20,106 nucleotides of DNA from Amanita rubescens (lineage: Eukaryota > Basidiomycota > Agaricomycetes > Agaricales > Amanitaceae): the NCBI GenBank assembly GCA_015039365.1, contig WION01000769.1, forward strand, positions 1 to 20,106. The letters run 5' to 3'. A program made the position numbers and the translations under genes. Shown here one piece after another: positions 18,248-20,106 of the stretch. Position 1 is the stretch's first letter; each line of letters begins with the position of its first letter. Below the pieces are notes generated by a model. It was not told the origin of the DNA. It made no database searches and worked only from the letters and a program-made list of their open reading frames with translations.

Positions 18248-19238
18248 ATGCGACTCTTGACTTCTTCTAACATTCTCCTTTTCCTTCTCCTCGCCCTCTT
18301 TGCAAGCGGTTCCCCGATTGACGCCAAAAAACCGAAGCCGAAGTTAGCCCCCATCGACACAAAGCTTGCTAACCAAGTAAGTTATTCACTTAATCGATCA
18401 GAAAAACGAGTCTTAAGTATAGCCATTTCATCAAGCACAATAACCTTGTCCACGTAAGTTATTCCAGTTATGAAGAAAGCAAGTCTCTTAAAGTACAAAT
18501 ATCATTAAGCACGTCCAGCCACAAGACAATCATGCTACTACAGTAAGTTGTTCCAGTAATGAAGAAAGCAAGTCTCAAGTATAAATATCATTAAGCACGT
18601 CCAGCCGCAAGACAATCGTGCTACTACAGTAAGTTATTCCAGTAATGAAGAAAGTAAATCCCAAGTATAAACATCATTAAGCACGTCCAGCCGCAAGATA
18701 ATCATGCTGCTTCAGTAAGTTGTTCCAAGAAAGCAAGTCTTAAATGCAAATCTCATTAAGCCCGCTCAGCCGCAGGACGGAAATGGTATTGAAGTAAGTT
18801 ATTCCCTATAGATCAGAAAAGCGACCTTAGTGAAACACGATCGCGTTATTAAGTCACACTCCCCCACGCCACTCTTAATGAAGTCACCACCCACGACGCC
18901 GTACCCACTGGACTATGTAAGTTATTCCTTAATCAAAAAGTAAATCTTGAAAAAACCATATCCTTGAGTCGGACGAAAGCGACAGTGAACAAGTAAGTTA
19001 CTCTAATAATAGGGAAACAAGTATTAATATGGCAAAACCTGATCAGGAAAAGCAGAGAAAGAGGGAGAAGAGGAAAGTAAGTCTATCCCCTAATCAAGAA
19101 GACTAGGCCTCAAACGCAGGTATCGCTCCGCAGAAACGGCTGGCGCAAAGCTCGCGACGATGATCCGGAAAAACTTGTAAGTTATTCCCTTCATCAAGAA
19201 CGCAAGTCTCAGTGAAGCGCGATCATATCATTAAGTAG
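18248..19238 (+). CDS. Micro-exon secreted protein, gene 5 (11 exons)
   Basis: Exon 1 (18248-18376) encodes a signal peptide (ILLFLLLALFASGSP). Next exons: 18436-18453, 18510-18542, 18596-18628, 18682-18714, 18761-18793, 18854-18916, 18969-18992, 19047-19076, 19120-19176, and a last exon starting with the stop TAG (19236-19238). All are multiples of three and phase 0, giving 151 residues. Exons 3-5 are near-copies (HVQPQDNxAxx); exon 6 (PAQPQDGNGIE) is a diverged copy. Exon 8 is acidic (SDESDSEQ) and exon 9 is basic (EKQRKREKRK). The acceptor before exon 10 is put at 19119 because the later CAG (19134) would leave an early TGA, while 19119 keeps the frame to the TAG. Introns are 43-60 nt. This is the cleanest member. 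Function unknown. Confidence 0.78.
18510..18760 (+). repeat. Three tandem exon-intron units in gene 5 (86, 86 and 79 bp)
   Basis: Units 18510-18595, 18596-18681 and 18682-18760 each hold a 33-nt exon and one intron (53, 53, 46 nt). Exons differ by a few bases; introns differ similarly, and the third has lost 7 bp. Exon and intron were clearly copied together. Confidence 0.9.
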
Positions 19239-19661
19239 ATTCTATGCGGCTCGAAATTACGCGACATCATGCATGTGGAGCATGTCTCGCTACTACTTGT
19301 TATTGAGGATTAGGATAGTGGCAACGATAGTCGTTAAGACTGTAATTTGTGAAGAACGAGCAACATAATTTTTTCAGTTTCGAATTGTTCAGGCTCTTTA
19401 CGAAGAATTACTACCTTTCCCCATCTTTCTCGACCTTCGCAAGGATTTGTTGAGCCTGCATTTTGCTTGTCAGTGGTTGACACGATGGAACGGAAGCCAG
19501 GCGTTTGTTTAAACTTGGCGATGGACGTATGAAAGGAATGCGTAATTTTACGAGGAAACTTCAACCGATGAGTCTTTGCAAACTCCCGTGTACGGGTCAT
19601 TCATAGTTGGCATATATTTTTAAATAAAACATTGGAGACGTGTGTGTCTGTAAATCGAAGA
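19239..19661. other. 3' flank of gene 5 and convergent intergenic region
   Basis: The shared 3' block lies at 19277-19333 (GTGGAGCATGTCTCGCTA through GCAACGATAGTC). Beyond it the sequence is AT-rich and serves two converging genes. No gene is seen. Confidence 0.5.
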
Positions 19662-20106
19662 TTAATCATCCGGAAAGCAGTCCAGACCATTCGCTGCATC
19701 AACCTTCTCAGCCATATCTCTCACTTCCCGGATTTCCTCCGAAGACAACTTGATGAGGGTTGAATTGATGTTTTCCTTTAGGTACTTTTCAACTGGTTAT
19801 CATTCAGCGGGCACACGAAATGTAATGAGAATACCTTAATTCTCCTAGTCCCCGGTAGAGGGATAATATCTTCCCCTTGCGCCAAAAGCCAAGCTAAAGT
19901 AACCTGTGCGGCTGTAGCACCATGCTTTTCGCCGATAGCTTTAAGCATTTCGGCGAGTTTACACACATTTCGAATGTTTTCTTCATTGTATCTGCAAAGA
20001 TCGATCAAATAATGTATGCGTGTCAAGAGAGAGAACTTTAGGCTGTCCTACCTCGAAACGAAACACCTGGAATCCTTTCCATTAAAATCCACAGGTGGTC
20101 TCTGAA
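19662..20106 (-). CDS. Aldo/keto reductase, C-terminal part (AKR13-like)
   Basis: This is an NAD(P)H-dependent aldo/keto reductase of the yeast-YakC type, which reduces carbonyl substrates. Only the 3' end is inside the window; the gene runs off the right edge. Exons on the minus strand are 20106-20052 (partial), 19991-19835 and 19784-19662, separated by 60- and 50-nt GT-AG introns. The joined frame contains KDSRCFVSRYNEENI, KLAEMLKAIGEKHGATAAQV, TLAWLLAQGEDIIPLPGTRR, then IKYLKENINSTLIKLSSEEI and a tail ending GLDCFPDD. GATAAQVxLAWLLAQG and IIPLPGTRRIKYLKEN form the cofactor-binding part characteristic of the family. The catalytic Tyr and Lys lie upstream, outside the window. It is unrelated to the micro-exon cluster and converges with it. 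Confidence 0.9.

Overview
The window looks like nuclear DNA of a filamentous basidiomycete, most likely an agaricomycete. It has many 45-65 nt GT-AG introns, a fungal P450 relic, an ATP synthase subunit K gene with an 8-nt first exon, a coiled-coil/DUF4048-type protein gene and an AKR13-like aldo/keto reductase. No rRNA, tRNA, CRISPR array or intact transposon was seen.

Left part (1-6848), ordinary chromosome: a decayed cytochrome P450 (20-2278), a Ser/Pro-rich protein of unknown function (2853-3858), ATP19-type subunit K (4218-4619, four exons) and a 639-residue low-complexity protein with a coiled coil (4753-6848, four exons). All are on the plus strand.

Central and right part (about 7970-19335), the main interest: five tandem, same-strand paralogues of a secreted micro-exon gene family, starting at 8088, 10553, 13719, 15943 and 18248. 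Each begins with a near-identical promoter/5'UTR and one exon encoding a signal peptide ending ARSSP or similar. That exon is followed by 4 to 15 tiny introns alternating with micro-exons of 15-87 nt. Every internal exon I could place is a multiple of three, essentially every intron is phase 0, and no internal exon carries an in-frame stop. The introns are relatives of one another: they share GTAAGTTATTCC at the 5' end, AAGAAAGCAAGTCTTGAAG in the middle and CATATCATTAAG at the 3' end. The exons they separate are mostly unrelated, rich in Pro, Ser, His, Lys and Gln. The genes therefore look like cassettes assembled by duplication of exon-intron units, with the introns better conserved than the protein. 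Genes 1 and 2 form one subfamily (shared xLNPR exons and RLKxK ending); genes 3, 4 and 5 form another (shared 3' block and stop position). Gene 4 is shortened and damaged at its 3' end. Spacers carry related upstream modules and TGACGTCA palindromes, so the cluster grew by duplication of gene plus flanks.

Far right (19662-20106, minus strand): the 3' end of an aldo/keto reductase gene running off the window. The function of the micro-exon family cannot be read from sequence. The architecture recalls schistosome micro-exon genes and aphid bicycle genes, both secreted and variable, but I see no sequence relationship to either.
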